From Salinarchaeum sp. IM2453 (GTDB taxonomy: Archaea; Halobacteriota; Halobacteria; Halobacteriales; Salinarchaeaceae), in assembly GCF_019693215.1 (NCBI RefSeq), contig NZ_CP081183.1:933226-997225 (forward strand): a DNA stretch of 64,000 nt. The letters are read 5' to 3'. The notes below the pieces were generated by a model. The model was not told the DNA's origin and made no database searches. It saw only the letters and a program-made list of their open reading frames with translations. Positions 17,968 through 27,282 of the stretch are shown here, piece after piece. A program made the translations under genes and the position numbers. Position 1 is the first letter of the stretch. Every line of letters begins with the position of its first letter.

Positions 17968-20246
17968 GAGAAATCACCTAAGTGTGACTGGTCATCGGAT
18001 TTTGTAGAGGTCGAGTTATTGTCAGTCGTATCAGATAACTCAGGCGACATAGTATGGTCAGCGGGATTTGCATCGTCAGGTTGTACATCGTCCACCGAAG
18101 GATCGTCTCGGTCGGCATTTTCAAGGATTTTTTCAGTCGTCTTCTCCCTGCCGTCAAGGGCACTCAGAATAGTCGCTTTATTTGCTGTTCGAAGGTCTTC
18201 TGGTGTTTCAATACCGGCTTGATAGAGCTTTCTTGCCCGTTTCCGACCAATATCGCGAATATTAACCAGCTCAAGGAGTTCATCACGGACGCCGTGTTCC
18301 ACTCTACGACGAGCGCGGCGAATACTTGTTGTTAAAGAAAGATCAAGCTCTGCGGCAAGTTCTTCAGCTGCACCCAGTAGCCATTCCGTGGTATCAACTT
18401 TGGACCGAATATCACCAGGGCCAATGCCATATCGTTCCGTAATATCGTCTTCATCAAGTTCGGAGGCCCAGTCCTCAAGCATTCTTGCAGTCTTTAGGGC
18501 AGAAAGCCAGCTCTCAAATGCAGATTCGTCAAATTCGCTTGGAGCAGGTCCCAAAAGTTCTGTCTCGCGCTGGTAATGAATTTCAGTGTATTTCTCTCGA
18601 TCACCAGATCGAAGATATAATTCATACATATCTGGGGTTCGGGTAACAAGATGATACAGTCCAAGTGCTGAGATCGAGCCAGATCCTGCGGAGCGAAGGC
18701 CAGCAATGATCTCAGCTGCACTCATCGGATCTAAGTAAAGCCGAGAGACGGTATGACCGAGACTAGTTGCCGATAACGATTCTTCTGATTGGGTAAGAAA
18801 GCCGTTGTCAGTGAGATATCGGAGGACACGCTGAATAATAGATTTGAGATGTTCCTCATCGGCGTACTGACTAGCGTAGAAAGTCTCAGAGAGAAAAGAG
18901 AACAGTCCACTGCGGGTTGTAACAAATCCAGAGGCGATAGTAGAAAGCACGTGCGTTCTGAGTGCTGGTTCAGCAGCCAGTTTTGAGTCGACTGGTTCCG
19001 GATCAGCGCTAATATATCGGTCAAAGAGCTCATCTAACTCATCATGATTTTTTGCTAATAAAAACGCCTCACCGTATGGGTCGCGTCCGGGTCTACCAGC
19101 TCGGCCCATCATTTGATGCACTTCAAGAACAGGAAGAGGCTTCATTCCGCCAATAGATCCATCGTATCGACGCCAGTCACGGATAATAACACGTCGGCTG
19201 GGCGTATTGACGCCAGCAGCCAAGGTCGGCGTGGCAGAGACCGTCCTGATAAGCCGATCTCGAAATGCATCTTCGATTAATGATCGATGCTCAGAAGTTA
19301 ATCCTGCATGGTGAAACGCGGTACCGCGGGCAACACAATCCGCAAGGTCACTGCTCGTCTCAGTATCACTGACACTGCGTATTTCATCAGCCAATTCAGA
19401 AAGCTCATTTTGCTCCTCTACAGACAGCTCAGAAGAAACGGTCTCACCGAGCCGATCAGCAGCAGTCTCAGCATTACGACGGGAGTTTACGAAAACTAAT
19501 GCTGAACCATCATCTTGGAGAGTGTCACGAACGATTGCTGCAGTTGGGTTCTCGTTAGGCTGAACTGAAAGTTTCTCTGTGTCACCAGTATCATAGTGTA
19601 GTGCATCGCCATAGTGGACTCCTGAGCGGAGTTCAATAGGACGCCAATCCGTATCAATAAGCGCAGCATCAAGCCATTCAGCAATAGCTTCAGCGTTATC
19701 AATGGTCGCTGATAGGGCAACACTCTGGACAGCGGGGTTAAGTCGACGGAGCTTAGCAAGCGTAACCTCAAGTGTTGGTCCGCGTTCTGGGTCATCGATA
19801 AGGTGGACCTCATCGGAGACCACGCAGGAGAGATCATCAATCCACGGAGCATCATTACGAATTAAGGAGTCGACTTTTTCGCTTGTCGCTACAATGATAT
19901 CTTTCTGGGCAAGCCATTCACCCCGATCTTCATAGTTTCCAGTTGCCACTCCAATAGTAATCCCAAGCGATTCAAATTCTTGAAACTCTTCAGCCTTTTC
20001 ACTCGCAAGGGCACGCAGCGGAACGATATAGAGCGCTTTTCCTCCGCGTTCAATCGCGGATAGCATAGCCAGTTGTGCAATAAATGTCTTACCGCTGGCT
20101 GTGGGGACACTTGCAACAAGATTCTCACCAGTAGTGACACCAGCTTCAACTGCTTCAGCCTGTGGCGGGTACAACTCTGTAATACCCTCACGCTCAAAGA
20201 GATCAACAGCACCAGCAGGAAGGTTCGACACCGATGCAACGTTCAT
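17964..20246 (-). CDS. hel308: ATP-dependent DNA helicase Hel308
   Basis: Superfamily 2 helicase of 760 residues that unwinds branched DNA at stalled forks, 3' to 5'. Motif I is VPTASGKT at 47-54, motif II DEVH at 145-148, followed by [11 protein letters not shown] (III), [11 protein letters not shown] (IV) and [11 protein letters not shown] (VI). A winged helix and a ratchet-like domain with [19 protein letters not shown] helix-hairpin-helix follow; the last 50 residues are acidic and disordered, ending in [10 protein letters not shown]. The ATG ending at 20246 fits the family start. It heads a two-gene unit with cgi121 and is divergent from serA. Confidence 0.96.
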   Translation of the reverse strand: MNVASVSNLPAGAVDLFEREGITELYPPQAEAVEAGVTTGENLVASVPTASGKTFIAQLAMLSAIERGGKALYIVPLRALASEKAEEFQEFESLGITIGVATGNYEDRGEWLAQKDIIVATSEKVDSLIRNDAPWIDDLSCVVSDEVHLIDDPERGPTLEVTLAKLRRLNPAVQSVALSATIDNAEAIAEWLDAALIDTDWRPIELRSGVHYGDALHYDTGDTEKLSVQPNENPTAAIVRDTLQDDGSALVFVNSRRNAETAADRLGETVSSELSVEEQNELSELADEIRSVSDTETSSDLADCVARGTAFHHAGLTSEHRSLIEDAFRDRLIRTVSATPTLAAGVNTPSRRVIIRDWRRYDGSIGGMKPLPVLEVHQMMGRAGRPGRDPYGEAFLLAKNHDELDELFDRYISADPEPVDSKLAAEPALRTHVLSTIASGFVTTRSGLFSFLSETFYASQYADEEHLKSIIQRVLRYLTDNGFLTQSEESLSATSLGHTVSRLYLDPMSAAEIIAGLRSAGSGSISALGLYHLVTRTPDMYELYLRSGDREKYTEIHYQRETELLGPAPSEFDESAFESWLSALKTARMLEDWASELDEDDITERYGIGPGDIRSKVDTTEWLLGAAEELAAELDLSLTTSIRRARRRVEHGVRDELLELVNIRDIGRKRARKLYQAGIETPEDLRTANKATILSALDGREKTTEKILENADRDDPSVDDVQPDDANPADHTMSPELSDTTDNNSTSTKSDDQSHLGDFS

Positions 20247-20346
20247 TAGTAAATGATTGGTTCGTCATTTGGTTGAACCTGTCGAAGGATGTTCAATTTA
20301 GGAGGGAATAGTAACTCTTGGTCTACAGACAGAGCAGGCAGAGTGT

Positions 20347-20384
20347 CTCGGGGTTTTGTCCCGAGGGGGTTGACAGAAGTCAAC
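20347..20384. promoter_or_regulatory. Two adjacent inverted repeats between hel308 and serA
   Basis: CTCGGG-N7-CCCGAG at 20347-20365 is followed at once by GTTGAC-AGAA-GTCAAC at 20369-20384, about 65 bases upstream of serA. They could be an operator or RNA hairpins in the serA leader. The GGGGGTTGACA junction also resembles the terminal hairpins of the tnpB-type ends in this window, so a transposon-end remnant is the alternative. Confidence 0.45.
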
Positions 20385-20450
20385 AGATATAACGCTTATC
20401 GAAAATCTGTGAACGAAGACAATTAACCGCAGCACGGATAATTTAGTAAT

Positions 20451-22052
20451 ATGAAAGTAGTCATAACGGATCCAATTGCAGACGCCGGAGTCGAAAGATT
20501 AAGAGAAGCAGGTCACACTGTCGAGGCAGAATACGAGGCAGAAGGGGAAGAATTGCTGGATGTAGTTGCTGATGCCAATGCATTGATTGTGCGGTCTGGG
20601 ACAACTGTAGACGCCTCTGTGTTTGAAGCCGCAGATGATCTGGTTGTCGTTGGCAGAGCAGGGATTGGTGTCGACAACATTGATATCGACGCAGCGACCG
20701 AACACGGGGTAATTGTCGCTAATGCTCCCGACCCCAACGTGAGAGCAACAGCAGAGCATACTATAGGTATGTTGTTTGCGGCTGCACGTTCTATTCCGCA
20801 GGCTCATCAGCGATTGAAGGCTGGTGAATGGGCGAAAGGCGACTATCTGGGGACAGAAATAAACGATAAGACTCTTGGAATTGTGGGGCTCGGACGAGTG
20901 GGACAACAAGTAGCTAAAAAATGTGATAGTTTGGGAATGGACCTTGTCGCGTTTGATCCGTATATTCCAGAAGAGCGAGCAGAAAAGTTGGGCGTAGAGC
21001 TTGTTGAGGACTTAGATGAGTGTCTCCGTGCTGGAGATTTCATAACAATACATACTCCATTGACACCTGAAACAGAGGGACTAATCGGGGCAGAAGAATT
21101 CGAGCTGTTGGATGGGGGGTATGTAGTGAATTGTGCGCGAGGTGGAATTATTGACGAAGACGCATTAGCTGATGCTGTGCTGCAGGGAAATGTTGATGGA
21201 GCAGCCCTTGATGTCTATAAGACAGAGCCACTGCCAGAAGATAGCCCGCTACTGGAAGTTGATGAGATTGTTACAACTCCACACTTAGGTGCCAGCACAG
21301 AGTCAGCGCAAACAGATGTTGCACTGCTAACTGCAGATCAGGTGATTGCCGCACTTAATCAAGAGCCGGTTACTCATGCATTGAATGCACCATCTGTTGA
21401 TGAAAGCACGTTTGGTCAAATACAACCATACATTGATATTGCGGAGACAGCCGGGCGTGTCGCCACACAGATGCTTGATGGCCGAATTTCCACAGTTGAA
21501 GTGACTTACTCCGGAGAAATTGCAGAAGAAGACATCGAGTTGGTAACAGCGTCCGCACTGAAGGGAATATTTGAGCCGCTACAATGGAAAGTAAATGCAG
21601 TAAATGCGGAAAAAGTCGCCAATGACCGAGGAGTAGAAGTTATAGAATCAAAAACACGGCAGGCAGAGGATTTCCAGAGTGTGGTTCGAGTGACGGTCGG
21701 CAACGACGATAATGAAGTCCATGTTGATGGGACGTTATTTGCAGACAATGAACCACGCATTGTTCGGATTGATGATTTCCGCGTTGATGCAATTCCATAT
21801 GGACGAATGCTAGTCGTTGACAACTACGACGAGCCGGGGGCAATTGGACATGTTGGAACGGTACTTGGAGAACACGAGATTAATATTGCTGGGATGTTCA
21901 ACGGCCGTGAGACAATTGGTGGGGAAGCGATGACTGTGTACAATCTTGATGATCAGGTTCCAGAAGAAGTAATAGATGAACTGGAATCAGATGAGCGAAT
22001 TATCAAGGTGACACAAATCACACTTCAAGAACGAGACGAGGAAGAAGAGTAA
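20451..22052 (+). CDS. serA: D-3-phosphoglycerate dehydrogenase
   Basis: First step of serine synthesis, oxidising 3-phosphoglycerate with NAD. 533 residues, the long form: catalytic halves flank a Rossmann domain with LGIVGLGRVGQQVAKK near residue 145, the NCARGGIIDEDAL segment carries the active-site region, and TTPHLGASTESAQTDVA holds the catalytic His. An intervening (ASB) domain and a C-terminal ACT domain (ending with EPGAIGHVGTVLGEHEINIA) make it a candidate for feedback control by serine. It is convergent with thrC across an 85-base gap with a strong inverted repeat. No serB is visible next to it. Confidence 0.97.
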   Translation: MKVVITDPIADAGVERLREAGHTVEAEYEAEGEELLDVVADANALIVRSGTTVDASVFEAADDLVVVGRAGIGVDNIDIDAATEHGVIVANAPDPNVRATAEHTIGMLFAAARSIPQAHQRLKAGEWAKGDYLGTEINDKTLGIVGLGRVGQQVAKKCDSLGMDLVAFDPYIPEERAEKLGVELVEDLDECLRAGDFITIHTPLTPETEGLIGAEEFELLDGGYVVNCARGGIIDEDALADAVLQGNVDGAALDVYKTEPLPEDSPLLEVDEIVTTPHLGASTESAQTDVALLTADQVIAALNQEPVTHALNAPSVDESTFGQIQPYIDIAETAGRVATQMLDGRISTVEVTYSGEIAEEDIELVTASALKGIFEPLQWKVNAVNAEKVANDRGVEVIESKTRQAEDFQSVVRVTVGNDDNEVHVDGTLFADNEPRIVRIDDFRVDAIPYGRMLVVDNYDEPGAIGHVGTVLGEHEINIAGMFNGRETIGGEAMTVYNLDDQVPEEVIDELESDERIIKVTQITLQERDEEEE

Positions 22053-22062
22053 ACTACTCTAG

Positions 22063-22090
22063 GGTCAAGCCCGGGGGAGTCGGCTTGACC
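22063..22090. terminator. Bidirectional hairpin between serA and thrC
   Basis: GGTCAAGCC at 22063-22071 is perfectly complementary to GGCTTGACC at 22082-22090 with a G-rich loop, placed between the stops of two convergent genes. A shared terminator is the simplest reading. The bases GGTCAAGCC also appear in the end-like motif at 8876-8965, so an element remnant reused as terminator is possible. Confidence 0.55.
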
Positions 22091-22137
22091 GCCTGTACAC
22101 CACAGATTTCTATTCTAGATTCGGTACAAAACTGATC

Positions 22138-23397
22138 TCAGTTATTGATATGATTTAGTACACCGTCAGTGTCACCGGGGACAGGCTCAGGGTCACCACC
22201 TGCTTTAGCTGCTGCCTCTGGGTCTTTCAGGAGATGGCCTGTTGTGAGGCAGACAACCTCTTCATCGTTAGAGACAACACCACTTGAGCGAAGCTTGCGA
22301 AGGCCAGCAATGGATGCAGCACTTGCCGGCTCGACCCCGATGCCCTCACCTGCAAGGTCACGCTGTGCGGCAGTAATCTCTTCGTCAGTGACGGAAACAG
22401 CGGTGCCGCCTGTCTCACGAATGCCAGGCAGGGCCTTCGGTGCATTTACTGGATTTCCAATTCGAATCGCAGTTGCTATCGTTTCAACATCGTTCCACCG
22501 CTCAATGCCGTCCCAGTTATTTTCGACTGCTTCGACAATTGGTGCTGCGCCCGCAGCTTGGACACCGGTAAGGGCTGGAACATCAGCCGGATCCAGTGCT
22601 CCGGGCTGTACCATTTCTCTAAATGCCTTATACAATGCGGAAGTATTGCCAGCATTACCGACTGGTAAGATGATTCGATCGGGGTATGATCCGTGACGCT
22701 CGTAATGTTCTTCAAGGATTTCAAGGCCGATTGTTTTCTGGCCCTCTAGACGGAATGGGTTAAGCGAATTGAGTAGATATACTTCGCCACGGGCAGCCAA
22801 TTCTTGGACGATATCAAGGCAGACATCAAAATTACCATCAACTTCAAGAATGCGAGCTCCATGAAGGCTCGCCTGAGCTACTTTCCCGGCAGCTACTTTC
22901 CCAGCAGGAAGTAACACAAGTGTCTCCATATTTCCCCGTGCTCCGTAGGCCGCTAAAGCAGCAGAGGTGTTACCAGTTGAGGCAACAGCCAAGCGGTCCA
23001 CGCCAAGTCTTTGTGCAACACCTACTCCGACGGTCATGCCTCTGTCTTTGAAAGACCCGGTCCCGTTCATTCCTTCATGTTTAACATGGAGAGACGAGAC
23101 ACTGAGTTCATCCTCTAGATCCGGCACGTGGTAAAGAGGAGTATCCCCTTCTTGGATTGAGACACCTTCTTCAAGTGGAAGCATATCAGTATACCGCCAT
23201 ACACCGCTTCCAGAGAAATCATCGAATGTAGGAAGAGAGTCATAGCGGACTTCGAGCAGTGAATTACAATCAGGACAGGTGTAGAGAATATCGTCAAACG
23301 GTGAGTAAGTCTCCTCGCAACCGATACACGAAAGCCAAACACCATTCGTTGCCTCGGGCGGCGATGGCTCAGCAGCTGAATCCAGTTCAAGCGTCAT
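22138..23397 (-). CDS. thrC: Threonine synthase
   Basis: PLP enzyme that turns O-phosphohomoserine into threonine; 419 residues, fold type II. The N-terminal zinc-ribbon-like part has CIGCEETYSPFDDILYTCPDC, an archaeal trait. The PLP lysine is in GTGSFKDRGM, phosphate binding is by STGNTSAALAAYGA, and LPVGNAGNTSA provides the other PLP contacts. It is convergent with serA; both belong to the aspartate/serine amino acid families. Upstream lies the degraded GC-rich gene, so its promoter must sit within the short A/T-rich part at 23398-23460. Confidence 0.96.
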   Translation of the reverse strand: MTLELDSAAEPSPPEATNGVWLSCIGCEETYSPFDDILYTCPDCNSLLEVRYDSLPTFDDFSGSGVWRYTDMLPLEEGVSIQEGDTPLYHVPDLEDELSVSSLHVKHEGMNGTGSFKDRGMTVGVGVAQRLGVDRLAVASTGNTSAALAAYGARGNMETLVLLPAGKVAAGKVAQASLHGARILEVDGNFDVCLDIVQELAARGEVYLLNSLNPFRLEGQKTIGLEILEEHYERHGSYPDRIILPVGNAGNTSALYKAFREMVQPGALDPADVPALTGVQAAGAAPIVEAVENNWDGIERWNDVETIATAIRIGNPVNAPKALPGIRETGGTAVSVTDEEITAAQRDLAGEGIGVEPASAASIAGLRKLRSSGVVSNDEEVVCLTTGHLLKDPEAAAKAGGDPEPVPGDTDGVLNHINN

Positions 23398-23463
23398 TAT
23401 ACAATGTCATGATATCAAGGGTCAAAAACCAGTAGGTTTCCGGCGAGCTATCACATGAAATAC

Positions 23464-23518
23464 TCACAGCGGTACCGAGGCAAAAGCCCACTCGTTTACG
23501 GGCGGAGATGAAACCGAC
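23464..23518 (+). repeat. Right-end-like hairpin motif abutting a gene fragment
   Basis: Starts CTCACAGCGGTACCGAGGC and ends CGTTTACGGGCGGAGATG then AAACCGAC. The head and tail match the copies at 33902-33953 (minus strand) and 42771-42822. The following bases AACTGGGAA are also shared with the copy at 33902. Immediately downstream begins the GC-rich gene fragment, which has no start codon of its own, as if the motif marks a recombination or insertion junction. Confidence 0.5.
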
Positions 23519-23527
23519 AACTGGGAA

Positions 23528-24324
23528 GTGCTCCACGGGATGTTCGCCCCCGGCCAGTTCGGGACGTTCCCCGAAGAGCACTCTCAGAGCGGCATCCGAC
23601 CGTACCTCGGGAGCGGCCTGCCGGACGTCGAATCCTACGACGACCTGTTCCTGATGCGGAACCCGGCCTATCGTTGGCTTCTCGACAGCCGCCCGCGAGA
23701 CGCGCTGAACACGCACGACAGCCGCGCGCAGAGCGGGTACCCGGCACTTTCCCACGAGACGATCATGGACAAGCCGGAGGGCGCTCGCAAGCAGCAGACC
23801 ACGAAGTGGTACATCAACACCTACCTGCACGCCGATGACCCCGATACGCTCCCGCTGGGCGAGGACGTGCTTGACGGCCTCCAGTTCGGGGGCAAACGGA
23901 ACTACGGCTACGGTATCACGCGGCTGAAGGACACGCAGGTTGTCGGCCTCAATGACCGGGACTACTCCCGGCTCGAAGACGGTGAGGCCCTCCTCGTGGA
24001 GGTGACAACGCCGTTCGTGCTGGAGTCGGAGTACCCCAAGCCGCCGATCAGGATGTCCCGTGATGGCGGAAGGAGAGTCGACGCGATCTTTGTGAGCGAG
24101 CGGAGAAGATCCTCGAGCAACGGGAGGTCTACAAGCTCCAGACCGTCGACCACGGACAGGTCGTGAAGTACGAGGGCGACCGGCCCATCGAGACCGCGAA
24201 GAGCGGCATCCTTCGGGTCGACAGTCACTTGAAGTACGGCTTCGGAGAGCTCCGAGTGAAGCCGGCCGAACCCCGGTCAGACCAGTGTAAGAACTCAGAG
24301 AAGAACGGCGAAACAACGGAGTGA
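23528..24324 (+). pseudogene. Degraded GC-rich gene, RAMP-like glycine motif, family not identified
   Basis: The stretch is much more GC-rich than its surroundings and uses G/C third positions, so it looks transferred. One frame runs from about 23528 to the region of 24045. Its continuation lies in another frame: ADQDVP, then a TGA at 24061-24063 where a Trp codon (TGG) would fit, then WRKESRRDLCERAEKILEQ on to a true stop at 24322-24324. So there is at least one frameshift and one nonsense change, and the 5' end is missing. The region has FGGKRNYGYG near the middle and LKYGFGELRVKP near the end; the glycine-rich loop is reminiscent of CRISPR-associated RAMP proteins, but I cannot confirm that family. 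A long opposite-strand frame here is a shadow of the GC bias. Confidence 0.7.
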
Positions 24325-24375
24325 GAAACCCGAACGATGACAGGCGAATCGACGACTAAACATCACGCGGTTCAG

Positions 24376-24404
24376 TGAATAGAGAAATCGTATTCACAAC
24401 AACT
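24376..24404 (+). repeat. 29-bp AT-rich repeat, copy A
   Basis: Reads TGAATAGAGAAATCGTATT and continues CACAACAACT. It matches the copies at 24437-24465 and 44532-44560 at most positions, with consensus TGAATAnnGAAATCGTATT then AACAACT. It lies in the gap between the degraded gene and the 3' end of kae1-bud32. Confidence 0.6.
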
Positions 24405-24410
24405 GATATA

Positions 24411-24470
24411 GAACGCACAATGTGCCCGTTCTGATCTGAATAACGAAATCGTATTACTAACAACTCACAT
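24411..24470 (+). repeat. About 60-bp composite repeat, copy B
   Basis: Begins with an inverted repeat GAACG-N11-CGTTC (24411-24431), then TGAATAACGAAATCGTATT and ACTAACAACTCA. The copy at 44506-44566 has the same order and the same 11-base spacing. Both are intergenic, just downstream of a minus-strand gene (kae1-bud32 here, polC there). Function unknown; it could be a small mobile-element end, a transcript 3' structure or a protein-binding site. Confidence 0.6.
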
Positions 24471-24493
24471 CTTTCAGCCGAGAGGAGGGGAAG

Positions 24494-26107
24494 TCACTGG
24501 TACCTACCTCGTCCTTCAATTTCATGAAGGCGATCAATAACGGAGCTCGTATTGAGGGTAACATCTGCAGATTGATATCCAGAGAGAAGCGATTCTCGAA
24601 GCGGAACTGGATCGTCAACAGTACCAGTTATTGACTGATCAAAAATATGTAAGTCCATTGCAAAATCTTCAATATGATCAGTGTAATATCCCAGCCCAAA
24701 GTCAATAAAGTACACTTGTTCTGAGTCGACTCGGATATTACGGGTGGTAGGATCACCGTGTACAATACCGGTATTATGGAGCACAGCTAACTGCTTGCCG
24801 ACCGTGTGGATGTTATTTTCAGTAGGCACTGCCTGAAGATCTTCTGTTCCGACGTATAGAAACTCAAGTATCGTTTCATCGAGGTTGATGGCCAGAACTG
24901 GCGGTGTAGGAATTCCTGATCGTCTTGCTTCACTGGTAATTCGAGCCTCAGATGCGGTTCGTTCATTGCGAAGCCGCTCATCTAATTCTGGATGTCGGTA
25001 TGTTTTTTTATTTCGGCGCTTGGTGACTCGGTCATTTTGGTAGGTAACTGTTGCCTCTGCACCTTGGACTGACCCAGATAGGACTGAAGATTGGCTCTGG
25101 GCAACCGATTCCTCTGACCGCCAACTGACAGGAACCTCATCCGGGCGGTATGTTGGGATAACCTCTGAGTCATCAATAGAGATCGTATCACCTGCCGCAT
25201 ACATTTTTGCCCCGAGAACGGCAATCATACCGGCATTGTCACGGAGAAACCGTGGTTCGGGGGCATAAAAGGAAGCACCACGTTGTTCACACATCTCCTG
25301 TAACATCTCTCGAAGACGATCATTCTGTCCAACACCGCCGCCGAGAACTAACTCATCACTTCCAGTCAGGGAAAGCGCACGTTCTGCGACCTCAGTAAGC
25401 ATCCCAAAGATCGTTTCCTGAAGTCCGGTACAGACATTTTGTACGGGAACGCCGTCATCGACTGCGTCTTGTGCAGCTGTGACAATGCCTGCAAATGAAA
25501 AGTCCATTCCCTTGACGACATATGGAAGATCATAATATTCGCCTTCTTTTGCAGCCTGCTCAACTTTTGGTCCGCCAGGATGAGACCACCCAACGTGACG
25601 AGCAAACTTATCAAGACTGTTACCTACGCCAGTATCCATGGTCTCGCCAAGAATACGATATTTACCATTGTGGAATCCAAGTACGTGTGCATTTGCGCCG
25701 CTGGCATTAAGACAGATTGGGGAATCAAATCCGGATTGGTGACGGCCAATTTCAAGATGTGCAACCATGTGGTTTACACCGACGAGAGGAACATCAAGCC
25801 GAGCTGCAAGCGTGCGTGCTGCTGTTCCAACAATGCGAAGACAAGGTCCAAGCCCAGGACCGCGAGAGAAAGCTATTGCATCAATATCGTATGTCGAATC
25901 AGGCGAAGCAGTATCGGCTGCATGGTCCAAAATAGCATCAATGACGGCAGGCAGCGCATCAGCCATGTGGCTGGCTGCTTCTTGAGGGTCAATACCTCCA
26001 TCAGAAGGGAGGTATGCATCTGACTCTATCTGGACATGGTTCTGGTCGACGTCAAAAAGAGCTGCACTTGCGGCCCAAGCAGTTCCTTCAAGACCAAGAA
26101 TGCGCAT
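24494..26107 (-). CDS. kae1-bud32: Kae1-Bud32 fusion, tRNA t6A synthase and associated kinase
   Basis: Bifunctional KEOPS core protein, 537 residues. The Kae1 half (about 1-330) transfers threonylcarbamoyl to A37 of ANN-decoding tRNAs; it shows AFSRGPGLGPCLRI, the metal site HMVAHLEIGRHQ, and LVLGGGVGQNDRLREM. A linker of about 40 residues leads to the Bud32 kinase/ATPase half with GIVHGDPTTRNIR (catalytic loop) and YFIDFGLGYY (DFG). Fusion is common in euryarchaea. It lies three bases downstream of rps27ae in what looks like an rps24e-rps27ae-kae1 unit, the usual archaeal neighbourhood. Cgi121 is encoded 6.5 kb away beside hel308. Confidence 0.96.
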   Translation of the reverse strand: MRILGLEGTAWAASAALFDVDQNHVQIESDAYLPSDGGIDPQEAASHMADALPAVIDAILDHAADTASPDSTYDIDAIAFSRGPGLGPCLRIVGTAARTLAARLDVPLVGVNHMVAHLEIGRHQSGFDSPICLNASGANAHVLGFHNGKYRILGETMDTGVGNSLDKFARHVGWSHPGGPKVEQAAKEGEYYDLPYVVKGMDFSFAGIVTAAQDAVDDGVPVQNVCTGLQETIFGMLTEVAERALSLTGSDELVLGGGVGQNDRLREMLQEMCEQRGASFYAPEPRFLRDNAGMIAVLGAKMYAAGDTISIDDSEVIPTYRPDEVPVSWRSEESVAQSQSSVLSGSVQGAEATVTYQNDRVTKRRNKKTYRHPELDERLRNERTASEARITSEARRSGIPTPPVLAINLDETILEFLYVGTEDLQAVPTENNIHTVGKQLAVLHNTGIVHGDPTTRNIRVDSEQVYFIDFGLGYYTDHIEDFAMDLHIFDQSITGTVDDPVPLRESLLSGYQSADVTLNTSSVIDRLHEIEGRGRYQ

Positions 26108-26110
26108 TCC

Positions 26111-26245
26111 CTACGTCCATTCAGTATATCCGCAGTTTCCACAGTGCTTGCGATCGTCGTGATTAGCAAGGTAGGAATTATCGCAACGTGGGCACGGATC
26201 GTTGGTCACATCGCCATCGTCGGTAAAGAGTTCATGCCGCGTCAT
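26111..26245 (-). CDS. rps27ae: 30S ribosomal protein S27ae
   Basis: Small zinc-ribbon ribosomal protein of 44 residues, MTRHELFTDDGDVTNDPC at its start, with CPRCDNSYLANH and CGNCGYTEW giving the four zinc-binding cysteines. The ATG overlaps the TGA of rps24e by 4 bases and the stop lies three bases before the start of kae1-bud32, so all three are likely one translationally coupled unit. This length and gene order are standard for haloarchaea. It is too short for many gene finders. Confidence 0.95.
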   Translation of the reverse strand: MTRHELFTDDGDVTNDPCPRCDNSYLANHDDRKHCGNCGYTEWT

Positions 26246-26535
26246 GCTTCTTCCTCCTGGCCAATTTTGTTACGCTCGAGCATGTGCGTCTGTTCAATTT
26301 CTTGGGCATATTTTTGATCCTCATAAACTCGAATTTCACCAACGGTCTTCCTCATTCCAAATTGGGTATTAAGTTTACGAACGACTACTTCGTCAGCGTC
26401 TTTATTGAGCATAGCTGCGACACTATCTCGAACGGACAGTCGTTCAGGCGTTGCGTCTTCATGCTGGATTTCGACCCGAAGATCCGTACGATGGAGCATC
26501 GGATTTTCATCCTCTTCAAGAATTTCAATTTCCAT
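26242..26535 (-). CDS. rps24e: 30S ribosomal protein S24e
   Basis: 97-residue ribosomal protein with the family's N-terminal beta strand MEIEILEEDENPML, the LRVEIQHEDATPERL segment and the VVVRKLNTQFGMRKTVGE motif that packs on 16S rRNA. The ATG ending at 26535 is chosen since MEIEI is the conserved beginning; a start eight residues earlier is possible but would reach into the promoter. First gene of the rps24e-rps27ae-kae1-bud32 unit. Confidence 0.95.
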   Translation of the reverse strand: MEIEILEEDENPMLHRTDLRVEIQHEDATPERLSVRDSVAAMLNKDADEVVVRKLNTQFGMRKTVGEIRVYEDQKYAQEIEQTHMLERNKIGQEEEA

Positions 26536-26679
26536 GGTTCGTTGAACCAAAATTGGCACTGAGCCGACTAAAAGGATTTCGAAGAACGTACCAAAGATGT
26601 CGTTCTCTGAGACAGATTACCTAAAGAGATTTTTAGAGGTAGTTATATTACTGAGACAGCGGTTGAACGACCTCTACCT

Positions 26680-26725
26680 ACTCACTGTATTCGACGGTTC
26701 TTGAGGACGGGGACATAGCCTGCAA
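26680..26725. repeat. Dispersed motif, probable tnpB C-terminus remnant
   Basis: TTCTTGAGGACGGGGACA at 26699-26716 and the following AGCCT-CAA-GTTAAAA match a segment on the minus strand around 33370-33405 over roughly 38 positions and, more weakly, 53060-53085. Read on the minus strand it resembles the last codons of haloarchaeal TnpB proteins (V-P-V-L-K). The rest of the 290-base gap 26536-26826 holds only A/T-rich sequence and no gene I can support. Confidence 0.4.
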
Positions 26726-26826
26726 GAGTTAAAACTATAGTTTATTCGATATATTCAGCATAAATATACTTATATTGTCATTAATAAACTTCACTACGTA
26801 CACCAACAATATGCCGATATATCAAA

Positions 26827-27168
26827 CTATTTGTTTACAAGCCAAAGAGTTCGTGAAAATAGAAATCCACCCGCTAAACCGAAAGATGCACTGGCATATG
26901 TTACAAGAGATGGTTGAAGCTCAAAGAGAATCCAGAGTACGGACCCACCTACAACAAAGCCAATGACAGCGCGCATATTCCGGGTGAGAGTAAATGGTCG
27001 AATTTCATGAGTGATCCAGAGATCAGCCATAACAGAGACGGCTATTCCAGCGGCAATCCATAGAGGCGCTACAGAGCCCTCAGTGTACAGAAAGCCAGCA
27101 AATCCGGCTGTGATTAATCCAAGAACGATAAGATGACTAATGGCAAGTCGATTGATCGATTGGCTCAT
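26827..27168 (-). CDS. Small membrane protein, function unknown
   Basis: 113 residues with four hydrophobic segments at about 11-28, 32-48, 62-80 and 85-105, separated by short loops, so almost entirely membrane-embedded. I do not recognise a family beyond small haloarchaeal membrane proteins. The ATG ending at 27168 (MSQSINRLAISH) is preferred to one five codons upstream because the first helix starts right after it. It lies about 115 bases downstream of the dephospho-CoA kinase gene on the same strand, so it could be read through from that operon or have its own promoter. Confidence 0.7.
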   Translation of the reverse strand: MSQSINRLAISHLIVLGLITAGFAGFLYTEGSVAPLWIAAGIAVSVMADLWITHEIRPFTLTRNMRAVIGFVVGGSVLWILFELQPSLVTYASASFGLAGGFLFSRTLWLVNK

Positions 27169-27282
27169 ATAGGTCAGTAACAAGGCTAGATATATTACTG
27201 GCCACGATTCCGATCCAGCAAGAAACAGAAGGTAGTTGACTCAGAGGAAATCCTCTGAGGCGTTAGTATGAATTAGTGTACG

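Noticed and set aside
23387-24316. 309-codon open frame on the minus strand
   Set aside because: It is the shadow of the GC-rich pseudogene on the plus strand; its sequence is Arg-rich and low in acidic residues compared with haloarchaeal proteins, while the plus-strand reading is protein-like.
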